Below are positions 17,812-25,513 of a DNA stretch of 64,000 nt, piece by piece. Below the pieces are notes generated by a model. That model did no database searches and was not told the origin of the DNA. It saw nothing but the letters and a program-made list of their open reading frames with translations. The position numbers and the translations under genes are program-made. Positions within the stretch are counted from its first letter, which is position 1, and each line of letters opens with the position of its first letter. This stretch comes from Novispirillum itersonii subsp. itersonii ATCC 12639 (GTDB taxonomy: Bacteria > Pseudomonadota > Alphaproteobacteria > Rhodospirillales > Rhodospirillaceae): positions 81,536 through 145,535 of the forward strand of contig NZ_KB907346.1 in the NCBI RefSeq assembly GCF_000381985.1, written 5' to 3'.

Positions 17812-18456
17812 ATGAAACACTACCGGAGCTTGCTGTTTCTGCCTTTTGTATTGACAGGTTGTGCCACAACCGACATGCAGGGGGCGCTGGATTCCCTGAA
17901 CGGACTGGGACAATCCATTGGAACCAGTCTGGCGCAAGCGGCTACGCCCGCAAGCGCGGCAAACCGCAACAGCTTGCTGGGCACTCCACTGCATAACGCC
18001 TTGCGCCAGAATCTGTCTACCGACGGTCGCGCCCCGGAGTGGCCCAAGGTGGTGATCAGCAATCTGCAAATTCCGGCTGATCAGATGACGCTGACCCGTA
18101 GCCTCACGCTCAAAGCCAGTGATTGCATTCGCTTTGACGCAGTGCTCTGGCACGACGCCAAGCGCTCCGAGCGCTTCAGCAATCTGTCGCTTTGCGCGCC
18201 GGAGCTGCCGAAACAGTCAAACAACTTCGTGCTGACCTGGAAGAGCTTTTCCATTTCCGGCAAAACCAGCGGTCAGGTTCGTAGCGATGGACCGACTCCG
18301 CCTTACAGCAAGTTGCCCGGCGACCCCGCGATGGAGCGTTGGTTGATGAATCAGTTCGGCCTTTACTATGTCGGTTCGCTGCTGACCCTGGTCGGCTACG
18401 ACCCCAACTTCACGGTCGATGACCGCCGCTTCTGGATCAGGAACATCAAGGGATGA
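17812..18456 (+). CDS. Predicted lipoprotein of unknown function
   Basis: A 214-aa product with a classical lipoprotein signal, MKHYRSLLFLPFVLTGCATT, the lipobox LTGC placing the acylated cysteine at residue 17. The mature part has a stretch of low complexity near residues 25-55 and ends with YDPNFTVDDRRFWIRNIKG. The start ATG 17812 has GAGG upstream. Its stop overlaps the next start (ATGA), so it is translationally coupled to it. I do not recognise the family; envelope location is inferred from the signal. Confidence 0.75.
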   Translation: MKHYRSLLFLPFVLTGCATTDMQGALDSLNGLGQSIGTSLAQAATPASAANRNSLLGTPLHNALRQNLSTDGRAPEWPKVVISNLQIPADQMTLTRSLTLKASDCIRFDAVLWHDAKRSERFSNLSLCAPELPKQSNNFVLTWKSFSISGKTSGQVRSDGPTPPYSKLPGDPAMERWLMNQFGLYYVGSLLTLVGYDPNFTVDDRRFWIRNIKG

Positions 18457-18869
18457 AAGCGTTGCTGCTGGCGGCCATGCCGGTGGTGCTGATGGATGGC
18501 ACTACCCCAGACCCCAACCGCTGGTTGCAGATCGAGCCGGCCATCATCGCCGCCGTGGAATGCCGTCAAGCCTTGCCGTTGCGCGTGCTGGACGGCATTG
18601 CGCCCAATGCTCCCGGTAGTTGGTCGCTAACGCCGGAACGCAGCTTCACGGCATTCGGCTTGCCGGTGAAGCGGATCGAGCTGTTCATCGATCCGGATGG
18701 TGAGCTGGGTGCAAGCTATACAGCAGTTATTGAAAAGCGCAGCCTGGAACAGGTGCGCAAGCAACTGAAGCTTGCCAGCCAGCGAGGGCGCATCGGCCAG
18801 CTATCGGCAGATCAGCCCAGCGCCGAAGTTCAAGTGAGCTGCACGGTCGCCGCAACAAGGCAAGGGTGA
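18453..18869 (+). CDS. Hypothetical protein in the lipoprotein/SLOG operon
   Basis: A 138-aa protein whose first residues, MKALLLAAMPVVLMDG, may be a short or imperfect export signal. The rest (LPLRVLDGIAPNAPGSW, a FTAFGLPVKRIELFIDPDG strand region, then a helix) suggests a small alpha/beta domain. It overlaps the upstream lipoprotein gene by ATGA and the downstream SLOG-type gene by 4 bp. Tight coupling on both sides implies a shared task, but I cannot assign a function. Confidence 0.65.
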   Translation: MKALLLAAMPVVLMDGTTPDPNRWLQIEPAIIAAVECRQALPLRVLDGIAPNAPGSWSLTPERSFTAFGLPVKRIELFIDPDGELGASYTAVIEKRSLEQVRKQLKLASQRGRIGQLSADQPSAEVQVSCTVAATRQG

Positions 18870-19342
18870 ACATCCTGCGCATTCTCTCCGGCGGCCAAAC
18901 CGGCGTAGACCGGGCGGCGCTTGATTTCGCCATTGCCCGGCAAATTCCGCACGGCGGCTGGTGCCCGGCAGGCCGACGGGCCGCTGACGGCCTCCTGGAT
19001 GCTCGCTACCATTTGGTGGAGACCGAATCCAGCGGCTACCGCCAGCGTACCAAGCACAATGTTCGGGACGCTGATGCAACGCTGATCATTTACCGAGGCA
19101 GGCTGGAAGGCGGCAGCCTGCTTACTCGCGATTTGGCGACGGGACACGGCAAGCCGCTTCTACTGTGCGATCTGCATGCCCCTACAGAAGTGCTGTTGGC
19201 GGCATGGCAAGACTGGTTGTTTAGCCATCCCGTCGTTATTCTCAACATTGCTGGCCCGAGTGAAGCACGCAACCCCGGTATCTACCTGCAGGCGAGCGCA
19301 CTACTGGAGCTTTTCTGGAGCACGGAACATGAGCCGATCTGA
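18866..19342 (+). CDS. YpsA/SLOG-type Rossmann protein (putative molybdenum-carrier family)
   Basis: A 158-aa protein with the hallmark SGGQTGVDRAALDFAIA at its start, GGWCPAGRRAADG, and ADATLIIYRGRLEGGS followed by T-R-D-L-A. This is the cpYpsA branch of the SLOG superfamily, often annotated as a putative molybdenum carrier. SLOG domains are thought to bind nucleotide-derived ligands, and some act as sensors in conflict systems. The GTG start at 18866 overlaps the previous gene by 4 bp. It is a candidate sensor for this operon; no ligand is known. Confidence 0.8.
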   Translation: MNILRILSGGQTGVDRAALDFAIARQIPHGGWCPAGRRAADGLLDARYHLVETESSGYRQRTKHNVRDADATLIIYRGRLEGGSLLTRDLATGHGKPLLLCDLHAPTEVLLAAWQDWLFSHPVVILNIAGPSEARNPGIYLQASALLELFWSTEHEPI

Positions 19343-19598
19343 TACCCGCTGCGCGACACCTTATATCTACTCGGGTGAGTTGCAGATTCGCCCCGAAGTA
19401 GATACCGCGCTGGCTGCGCTGAAAGACAAACCATACACCGCCATCCCTAGCTGGAAAAATGACGGAACCTGGGAGCTGTGGACGGTGGAAGGTAATGGTG
19501 AAACCGAGCCCTGCATTATCAGCGGCCCATCAACAACCTATCCCAGTGAATCGGAGGCTCTGGCTGCGGGCGTGGCTAGGTTTGCAGGACAAGACTGA
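19329..19598 (+). CDS. Small hypothetical protein
   Basis: An 89-aa product (MSRSDTRCATPYIYSGELQI, then a segment KNDGTWELWTVEGNGE and a C-terminal Ala-rich helix). Its ATG overlaps the end of the SLOG gene by 14 bp, with a GGAAC-type Shine-Dalgarno-like sequence upstream. Tight overlap and a clean reading frame support it as a real gene. No family is recognised. The next gene starts 88 bp later, so a minor promoter could lie between. Confidence 0.6.
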   Translation: MSRSDTRCATPYIYSGELQIRPEVDTALAALKDKPYTAIPSWKNDGTWELWTVEGNGETEPCIISGPSTTYPSESEALAAGVARFAGQD

Positions 19599-19686
19599 AC
19601 TGCACTCGCTTCAATTTTGGTCATCCCATTCACACCCTCTTCGCGCTCATGCGATAACTTTGCAATTTCAACCACCTGACCCAATC

Positions 19687-20076
19687 ATGCTTGGATACTG
19701 GATCGTCGTTTCAAAGCAAACACCCGAAGAACGGCACGCCATCATTGACCGCAAAAAGTCGGTGCTCGCGGAATGGGAGACAGGAGTCAGCGGCATTCGC
19801 TGGCTGGAAAAGCTGGTCGAGGAGGGCAAGGCCGCCAAGCTGCGCGGTGACGGCTATCCGAACCGCTACACGTCCACGGCAGACATCGTGCTGCCGCTCA
19901 TCACGGGTGACGCCATCAAGCCTGCTGACGATGGCATCTGGGTGTTCGGCATGGATGAGGGTGAAGAGTACGCCCAGCCTCCCGGCTGGATGGGCAAGGT
20001 CAACCTGCGACCCGAGAGCATCCGCACCTGCCCGACCGATGCGGCCCTGACCATTGACGCTTGGGATCAGTCGTAA
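19687..20076 (+). CDS. Hypothetical protein
   Basis: A 129-aa soluble protein starting MLGYWIVVSKQTPEERHAII. It has a charged helical first half (RKKSVLAEWETGVSGIRWLE) and a second half rich in Gly, Trp and Asp (DDGIWVFGMDEGEEYAQP). It lies 88 bp after the preceding gene and 27 bp before a lipoprotein gene, in the same direction. The family is not recognised. The in-frame upstream extension to 19459 lies within the preceding gene and was rejected. Confidence 0.6.
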   Translation: MLGYWIVVSKQTPEERHAIIDRKKSVLAEWETGVSGIRWLEKLVEEGKAAKLRGDGYPNRYTSTADIVLPLITGDAIKPADDGIWVFGMDEGEEYAQPPGWMGKVNLRPESIRTCPTDAALTIDAWDQS

Positions 20077-20103
20077 CTCCATTCGCAACCACAAAGGAAA
20101 TTC

Positions 20104-20769
20104 ATGAAGAAGAACATCGCCATCCTCGCCGCCCTCAGCGTCGCCACACTGACCGCCTGCGGCAGCAAGACCGACGCCAACGAAAAGAACTTCGGCGCGG
20201 CCATGACGCAGTATTTCGACAAGAAGGGCGACCTGTGCCTGAACACCAAGCGCTGGCCGGTTGACTTGTCCGAGATGGACTTGCGCCTGCAAAAGACCAT
20301 GCAGGCCGGGAGTGCCAACCAGATGGCCGCGCTCGAAGCCGCTGGCTTGGTCAAGGGCGAGGACACTGAGGTGGACATCATGGGCATGATGGGCAAGCCC
20401 ACGGGTGCCAAGGCTAAGATCAAGCGCTACACCCTGACCGATGCGGCCAAGCCCTTCGCACAAGAGCAGGAAGTCGCCTCCATCGGCCTCAACGGCAAGA
20501 CCACTGAGAAGCAAACCGACCTGTGCTGGGGCAAGAAGGCGCTGGACAAGATCGTGAAGTGGGAAGGCCCGATGAAGTTCGGCGACTACCAAGAGGCAGG
20601 CATTACCTACACCTACAAGGTCAACAACCTCGCCGATTGGGCCAAGATGCCCGAGGTTCAAGCCGCTTTCCCGGTAGTGAAGAGCATCCTCGATGGTGTT
20701 GGCAGCAAAGAGTCCAAACACGCCGTCAAGCTGACCAGCCAAGGCTGGGAAGCGAAGGGACTGGATTAA
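20104..20769 (+). CDS. Predicted lipoprotein of unknown function
   Basis: A 221-aa lipoprotein precursor; the signal MKKNIAILAALSVATLTACG has the lipobox LTAC with Cys19. AAAGGAAATTC upstream gives a good ribosome-binding site. The mature part has a cysteine pair (CLN at about 42, CWG about 100 residues later) that could form a disulfide, and a Tyr-rich segment ITYTYKVNNLADWAKM. It is lysine-rich compared with the host proteins nearby. It is the second lipoprotein in the operon. Confidence 0.75.
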   Translation: MKKNIAILAALSVATLTACGSKTDANEKNFGAAMTQYFDKKGDLCLNTKRWPVDLSEMDLRLQKTMQAGSANQMAALEAAGLVKGEDTEVDIMGMMGKPTGAKAKIKRYTLTDAAKPFAQEQEVASIGLNGKTTEKQTDLCWGKKALDKIVKWEGPMKFGDYQEAGITYTYKVNNLADWAKMPEVQAAFPVVKSILDGVGSKESKHAVKLTSQGWEAKGLD

Positions 20770-20778
20770 GGAGGCGGT

Positions 20779-21399
20779 ATGCCACGTATCGACCTCGCAG
20801 TACCCTTCGCCGAGAAGGATGAGGCCAAGCGGCTTGGCGCACGTTGGGACGGTGAGCGCAAGCTCTGGTATGTGCCGGACGGCGTAGATGCGGGCGCATT
20901 TGGGCGTTGGTTGCCGAGCGAGCCAGACATCAGCGTTCGCTCAAACAGCTATTTCATCGCCCAGACCACCAAGCCGTGCTGGAAGTGCAACGAACATACA
21001 AGTGTGTTCGGCTTCATCCTGCCTGCCGGGCATGAAACGCTGGAACCCGACGAAGAGGACGATGAGCGGGATGCGTGGTATCGGCATGACGAGCCTGCCA
21101 TCGTTCACTACGTCACCGATCTTTTCCCCGCCGTGGCGGCACGCATCAAAGCATTCTCGCGGCACTACCGCGTCGATTTCAGCAAGACCACGCAAAGCTC
21201 GTACTGGATGAACCACTGCGAAAACTGCGGCATGAAGCAAGGGGACTTCGAGATGTACTGCGAGCCGCAGGGAGCGTTCTTTCCGATGGATGAGCGTGCC
21301 GCTTCCCTGATCGTCCTGCACGAGTTTGCCGAACCGTTTGGCTGCAATGGCAGCACGACTTATGGCGATCACCTCTTTGAATACATGCGGCGGGCCTAA
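20779..21399 (+). CDS. DUF5710 domain protein with cysteine pairs
   Basis: A 206-aa protein. Residues about 1-40, MPRIDLAVPFAEKDEAKRLG plus ARWDGERKLWYVPDG, match the small DUF5710 module found in plasmid and mobile-element primase or relaxase-type proteins. Two CxxC pairs (CWKC near residue 65, CENC near residue 149) suggest a metal-binding core. It starts 9 bp after the lipoprotein gene, with GGAGG upstream. The role is unknown; nucleic-acid association is a guess based on relatives. Confidence 0.7.
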   Translation: MPRIDLAVPFAEKDEAKRLGARWDGERKLWYVPDGVDAGAFGRWLPSEPDISVRSNSYFIAQTTKPCWKCNEHTSVFGFILPAGHETLEPDEEDDERDAWYRHDEPAIVHYVTDLFPAVAARIKAFSRHYRVDFSKTTQSSYWMNHCENCGMKQGDFEMYCEPQGAFFPMDERAASLIVLHEFAEPFGCNGSTTYGDHLFEYMRRA

Positions 21400-21705
21400 T
21401 AATGCTAGCCCTCCGGGAATCGATGAGCCTGTTTGTGGAGTTTATTGCGTTTATCGAGATTGCGGCCAAGGCGCTGGGTAGTAGTCTGCGCCATCTTGCT
21501 TTCTGTGCTCGCTTCCGGGGGGTATCTTTCTGATCTGGTCGTGCAGGTTGATTTGGTTGTCGGGCGGGTCATTTTGGCGTTAACACTTGGAGTCGACCAT
21601 GGCCTCTCAAGCAGCATCTTGCCTTATCTTGATGGCATATCAGCTCGGACTCCAATGAAGCGCAGCGGCTATTAATTTGACATTATGACGAATGAGGAGG
21701 GAATC
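21400..21705 (+). other. Mostly uncharacterised stretch; possible broken membrane gene
   Basis: About 300 bp without a confident gene. A short frame from ATG 21424 encodes MSLFVEFIAFIEIAAKALGS and then stops. A second frame (21433-21675, TTG start) continues with a hydrophobic segment, VVVCAILLSVLASGGYLSDL. Together these could be a small membrane protein broken by a frameshift, but neither frame is well supported. Confidence 0.25.
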
Positions 21706-22143
21706 ATGAACATTCATACAACAGAAGCAATGACTGCATTGCAGCGCAAAGTGCGCATGACCATTCCGCAGATTGGCGAACAGGCAGCACAGGCATACGA
21801 GAGCATGCGTGCAGAGGCTCAAGCGCGTCAGCTTGTCGTAAATGGGCCTTCGATTTTTGTTGCACGTTCAATGCCCCAGGACGCTCATACAGAATTTGAA
21901 CTGACCTTTTGTTTACCTGTGAAAGGCAATGATTTGCCGATACTGCCGGCTTTTTGCTGCGTTTGCTTCATGTTCGAAGGTCCTCTGGATAGATTGTTCA
22001 CCCACGGATACCAGACGTTGCTTCGCAGCATTGAGGATGCGGGCCTCACGCCAAGCGATGAAAGTCGCGAGGTTTATCATGAATGGTACGGACCTGAGTC
22101 CGACAAGAATCGCATTGAAATCCAGATTGGTGTGATTGAATGA
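21706..22143 (+). CDS. GyrI-like effector-binding domain protein
   Basis: A 145-aa protein resembling the stand-alone effector-binding (GyrI/SbmC-like) fold: a duplicated beta-alpha-beta-beta unit. MRAEAQARQLVVNGPSIFVA, EFELTFCLPV and a later VYHEWYGPESDKNRIEIQIG match the usual strand and EIxxPI-type ending. ATG 21706 is chosen because GAGGAGGG sits just upstream. Such proteins bind small hydrophobic ligands or bulky drugs. It ends 104 bp before the convergent AAA+ ATPase gene. Confidence 0.75.
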   Translation: MNIHTTEAMTALQRKVRMTIPQIGEQAAQAYESMRAEAQARQLVVNGPSIFVARSMPQDAHTEFELTFCLPVKGNDLPILPAFCCVCFMFEGPLDRLFTHGYQTLLRSIEDAGLTPSDESREVYHEWYGPESDKNRIEIQIGVIE

Positions 22144-22247
22144 GTTTTCAGCAAAACATCTGGACGGTTTGCTGCTTTGTTGAGGTCGCCTGTCTATGAG
22201 GCTGGTTTTACCGATGATCATTTTCTCCCTGGCCTTATTGGGCAGCC

Positions 22248-23822
22248 TCAACCCCACCCTACGCCGACAAACCCAACAGCTCGGCGACTTACCTCGAAGG
22301 TTGGTCGGATGTCTTGTACCTGGATGACTCCTCGGTCATCACGAGCCGCTGCGCCCAAGGCCCGCTGCAGAACCAGACGCACACTGCGCGGCGGCAAGGC
22401 TTGCAGACGGGACAGGACATCATCATCCAGCCTCTCGGCAAAGGCGTTGCCCCAGCTCGCCTCGTCGCGCAGACGGTTGTAGATCGACTGCGCAATGCTT
22501 CTGACCTGCTCTGGCTTGGGCGGCTGAATGTGCAACACCGTCAGCCGTGAGCGCAGCGGCCCCGGAATGGTATCCGACTCATTCGCGGTCGCGATCCAAT
22601 TCACATGACTGGCATCGATGGAGAAGTCACGAATCGACAGGTCAATGAAATTCCGCGCACTGCGTGGCTCCAGAAGCGTATAGAGCGCGGCCAGCGGATC
22701 GTACTGCGGTCGGCCGTTGCTGGCCTTGTCCAGTTCATCGAGCACCACCACCGGGTTGGCCAGTGGTTGGTAGGCCAGCAGCTCAAAGAGCTGGCCTGGC
22801 TCGGAATTGCTCCAGAATGATTCGGAACCTGCGAGCGGCGAACTCGATTGTGTACTCGCCATATCGAATACGCGAAAGGGCAAATACAACTGATCGGCCA
22901 ACCAGCGTGCTGCTTCGGTTTTGCCAATACCCGCCGGGCCGACCAGCAACACGGCAGGCCAGGACACGCGGCCATCGCCCAAGCTGGACAGGGCAAAGTG
23001 GTCGCGTAGCAGCTCAGCCAGTTCATGGAAGTTTGGAAAGGCCTGCGCGAACTCATCCAGAAGGGCTTTCCATTCCGGGGGCAGCAGGCCCAGTTGGCGG
23101 ATACCATGGCCCGCTCGCTTGATCCGCTCCGCCATCGCCTGCGCGCGCTTGAACTTGTCATCGCCTTTCGGTCGGTGGCGATCCACGAACGCCTCCAGCC
23201 CGGCTTCATCGAGAAAGACGATGCTCGGCAAGAGCATTGATTTAGCGGTTTCTGTCGGCTGCTCCTGAACCTGCTCCGGTTTGGCTTCACACGGGACGGG
23301 CTCATCCTCAACCGCCATGGCAGCGCGTACATCTTCAGTCGTCACCTTACCCAGATCGTGCACCACCTGTTGCACCCCCTGTTCGACGATGAGCTGGCGG
23401 CTGCGGCGCACTTCTTCGGCAAACAATCCTTGGATGCCGTCGTGTTGCGGACAGCGTTGTGGACGGATGCCGTCCCCGACAACCTGTACACCGCACACGG
23501 GGCATTGTTGCAGCGAAAGGTGCTTGGTCTGGGCAATCAGATCGAACACTGCTGCTGCACGTTCGCTGTGGCGTCGCGGCGGCTGGTAATGAATGGCCAG
23601 GCGATCCCGGTTGCAGCTCACCGACAGTGAGCCCTTGCGAGTGAGCACTGCGGGTGGCAGCAGGCATTCCACCTGGGCAAACAGATGTGCCACCACGGTC
23701 AGATGCCCTGGCGCAGGTTCGACGATCTGCCGGACAAGCCAGGGATGCTGCGCCTTGAGTGCAGCAATGGCTGCTTCGTATTCCCGCAAGCGCAACGGAC
23801 GGGCTTGCTTTGGCTTGCGCAT
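22248..23822 (-). CDS. Lon-type AAA+ ATPase without a protease domain
   Basis: A 524-aa protein. Residues about 1-200 are an unfamiliar N-terminal region with a zinc-ribbon-like CPVC...CPQH cluster near 107-130. The C-terminal half is an AAA+ module: Walker A LLVGPAGIGKTEAARWLA near 290, Walker B PVVVLDELDKAS near 357, sensor 1 NWIATANESDTI, then an arginine-finger-type PGPLRSRLTVLHI and a lid domain. This layout matches the Lon AAA domain, but no Ser-Lys protease domain follows. A strong GGGAGG ribosome-binding site precedes ATG 23822. It is divergent from the regulator gene at 23952. A role in defence or element control is suggested only by context. Confidence 0.85.
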   Translation of the reverse strand: MRKPKQARPLRLREYEAAIAALKAQHPWLVRQIVEPAPGHLTVVAHLFAQVECLLPPAVLTRKGSLSVSCNRDRLAIHYQPPRRHSERAAAVFDLIAQTKHLSLQQCPVCGVQVVGDGIRPQRCPQHDGIQGLFAEEVRRSRQLIVEQGVQQVVHDLGKVTTEDVRAAMAVEDEPVPCEAKPEQVQEQPTETAKSMLLPSIVFLDEAGLEAFVDRHRPKGDDKFKRAQAMAERIKRAGHGIRQLGLLPPEWKALLDEFAQAFPNFHELAELLRDHFALSSLGDGRVSWPAVLLVGPAGIGKTEAARWLADQLYLPFRVFDMASTQSSSPLAGSESFWSNSEPGQLFELLAYQPLANPVVVLDELDKASNGRPQYDPLAALYTLLEPRSARNFIDLSIRDFSIDASHVNWIATANESDTIPGPLRSRLTVLHIQPPKPEQVRSIAQSIYNRLRDEASWGNAFAERLDDDVLSRLQALPPRSVRLVLQRALGAAARDDRGVIQVQDIRPTFEVSRRAVGFVGVGWG

Positions 23823-23847
23823 GATGGCCTCCCAAATAGCCTAACTA

Positions 23848-23929
23848 TAAATTACTATAACATCGGTTTGCGCGAATCGCCAAACTCCGCACTCTCGTCT
23901 TGTCGGCCAATAAGTCTTATAGTGATTTA
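23848..23929. promoter_or_regulatory. Divergent promoter with near-perfect 13-bp inverted repeat
   Basis: TAAATTACTATAA (23848-23860) and TTATAGTGATTTA (23917-23929) are inverted copies with one mismatch, 56 bp apart. They flank the space between the AAA+ ATPase and the helix-turn-helix regulator. This looks like a pair of operators for the regulator, one near each start, and could allow DNA looping. Confidence 0.55.
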
Positions 23930-23951
23930 CAGTGAATTCTCAGAGCCCGAC

Positions 23952-24662
23952 ATGCCAACCCTTGCCAACGAACAATTGCCAGGCTTTGCCGCCGCCTTGA
24001 TACGACTGCGCGGGGAGACGCTGGGGCGGATCGCCGAAGCCACCGGCATCCGCACTGCCAACCTCTCTGTCTGGCTGCGTGGCAAGGAACAGGTTATCTC
24101 CGCCAAACGTGTGGTCGGCCTGTTACATCATCTCGGTATGGAAGGCGGCCGTCTGCGTGCCGACGTGTTGCACCAGTGGCAGGATCGCGGGGCGCTGGAT
24201 GACAGCAGGATCGTGCTAAGCCTGTTGCAGGCCAACAACCAGCCGGTGTGGTTGTTCCAGGATGAGCAGCCGGGGCTGATCAAGACGCGCTTTCTGTTGG
24301 CAGGCGATGTGCTGATCCGCATGGAGATCGAGCCGGGCGTCGATCAGGCACTTGATCTGGCGACAGTCGTCAGGGTGGATCGTGTCATCACCACCCCTGC
24401 AGCATTGGCCGGGGTGCCAATCGACTCGTTGGCATCAGCACACAACGTCCTCTTGGCGCTGGCGGAGCAGGCCGCAGCGGACGTGGGTGACGAAGAACTG
24501 CTGGAAGGGCTGATGTTCCGTCTGACCGAAACATTGGGCAGTAATGTCTCTTCAGCGCAGGGCTGGCAACAACTGGAGCAGGCGCTGAGGCGGTCCCTAG
24601 AGGCTGGCCTGGCCCCAGGTGACATTGCGAGCTTACTCAAAGGGCACCTACAGAACAGATAG
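23952..24662 (+). CDS. Helix-turn-helix regulator paired with the AAA+ ATPase
   Basis: A 236-aa protein. The N-terminal part, LIRLRGETLGRIAEATGIRT then ANLSVWLRGKEQVISAKRVV, is a Cro/C1-like helix-turn-helix. The remaining 170 residues are of unknown fold, with VWLFQDEQPGLIKTRFLLAG and an acidic segment AAADVGDEELLEGLMFRLTE. It is divergent from the ATPase gene and its start is 22 bp beyond the inverted repeat. Its 3' end overlaps the convergent jetD by 15 bp. It probably controls the ATPase, and its transcript may affect jetD; both points are inference. Confidence 0.75.
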   Translation: MPTLANEQLPGFAAALIRLRGETLGRIAEATGIRTANLSVWLRGKEQVISAKRVVGLLHHLGMEGGRLRADVLHQWQDRGALDDSRIVLSLLQANNQPVWLFQDEQPGLIKTRFLLAGDVLIRMEIEPGVDQALDLATVVRVDRVITTPAALAGVPIDSLASAHNVLLALAEQAAADVGDEELLEGLMFRLTETLGSNVSSAQGWQQLEQALRRSLEAGLAPGDIASLLKGHLQNR

Positions 24663-25511
24663 CCAGACCGCTTCCTGTTCGAGCGCCAGTCCGGATTGGC
24701 GCATTTGTTCGGTTAACGGACCCAGATAATCAGGCAACTGCAGAACAGCACTGGTGAACTCCCGAAGCGTATCCTGCCACAGCCGCTGGCTACCATAGCG
24801 TGCCAGTTTGCTTTGCCAGTCGGGCATCAGCCAGCATTCGCAAGTGTCGCCAAGCTGTGCAAAGAGTCGCGCGAAATTGGCCAGCCCCACACCGTCATAG
24901 TCCGGGAACAGCACGACACGGCTTGCACGCGGGCGCTGCCCCAGCCAAGCGAGAAGCCGGCCATCAAGCTGTCCGCCGTAGTACAGCAGGGTGGCTTGCG
25001 TTCCTACTGGCAGCCAATCCGTGCGGTCAAACAGCGCCTGGTTCTCCACCAGCCAGAGCGGCTGCCCGCTTTGCCAGGTGTCGCCAGTTTCAATGCTCAG
25101 GCTGGCAGCCCCGAAGTGGTGCGTGAGCTGGCTGAGTGGCAGTTCGCTCCCGTGTTCGCCTTGCCGCCAGAGAACCTTTTCGCCAACGGCCTTGAGCAAG
25201 GGGTAGTAGCACTCATGCTGATGATTGCGCGCTTTGCTGTCGCGCGCGTGGGCGATGTGTTGCGCCCGCAGCGGCAGGTCGTCCGTGGCCAGCATCCCGA
25301 CTTGGGGGGAGAGTGCGCTCAGATGGATATCGAATAGTCGCGGATCGCTGACACGGTAAACATCACCGCGCCCCTGACGCTGGCAGATTACCGCTCCTGT
25401 CTGCCGGGCAAAGCGATCCAGAGCGCTGCGCTGAGCGACGGTGAAATAGCTGGCCGGCAGGGCTTGTTGGCCATGCAGCTTGAGCAAGGCTGCGCGCAGG
25501 GTTCGATCCAT
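24648..25511 (-). CDS. jetD: JetD-like Toprim nuclease subunit of a Wadjet-type system
   Basis: In Wadjet/MksBEFG systems this subunit cuts plasmid DNA that the condensin part has extruded. The 287-aa protein has an N-terminal winged-helix-like region (TVAQRSALDRFARQTGAVIC) and a C-terminal Toprim-like half, with WLVENQALFD near residue 152, LLYYGGQLDGRLLAWL and the metal-binding VVLFPDYDGVGLANF near 202. It is the last gene of the jetABCD operon, 2 bp after jetC. The Toprim Glu and Asp-x-Asp residues are in place, so catalysis is plausible. Sequence drift from classical JetD suggests a less common subtype. Confidence 0.8.
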   Translation of the reverse strand: MDRTLRAALLKLHGQQALPASYFTVAQRSALDRFARQTGAVICQRQGRGDVYRVSDPRLFDIHLSALSPQVGMLATDDLPLRAQHIAHARDSKARNHQHECYYPLLKAVGEKVLWRQGEHGSELPLSQLTHHFGAASLSIETGDTWQSGQPLWLVENQALFDRTDWLPVGTQATLLYYGGQLDGRLLAWLGQRPRASRVVLFPDYDGVGLANFARLFAQLGDTCECWLMPDWQSKLARYGSQRLWQDTLREFTSAVLQLPDYLGPLTEQMRQSGLALEQEAVWLSVL

Positions 25512-25513
25512 AC

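Noticed and set aside
21433..21675. 80-residue membrane protein gene
   Set aside because: It needs a TTG start without a clear ribosome-binding site, and the overlapping frame from 21424 stops early; it may be a remnant, so it is listed only as an uncertain stretch.
22248..23822. Lon protease
   Set aside because: The AAA+ part is Lon-like, but no serine-lysine protease domain follows and the N-terminal region is different.
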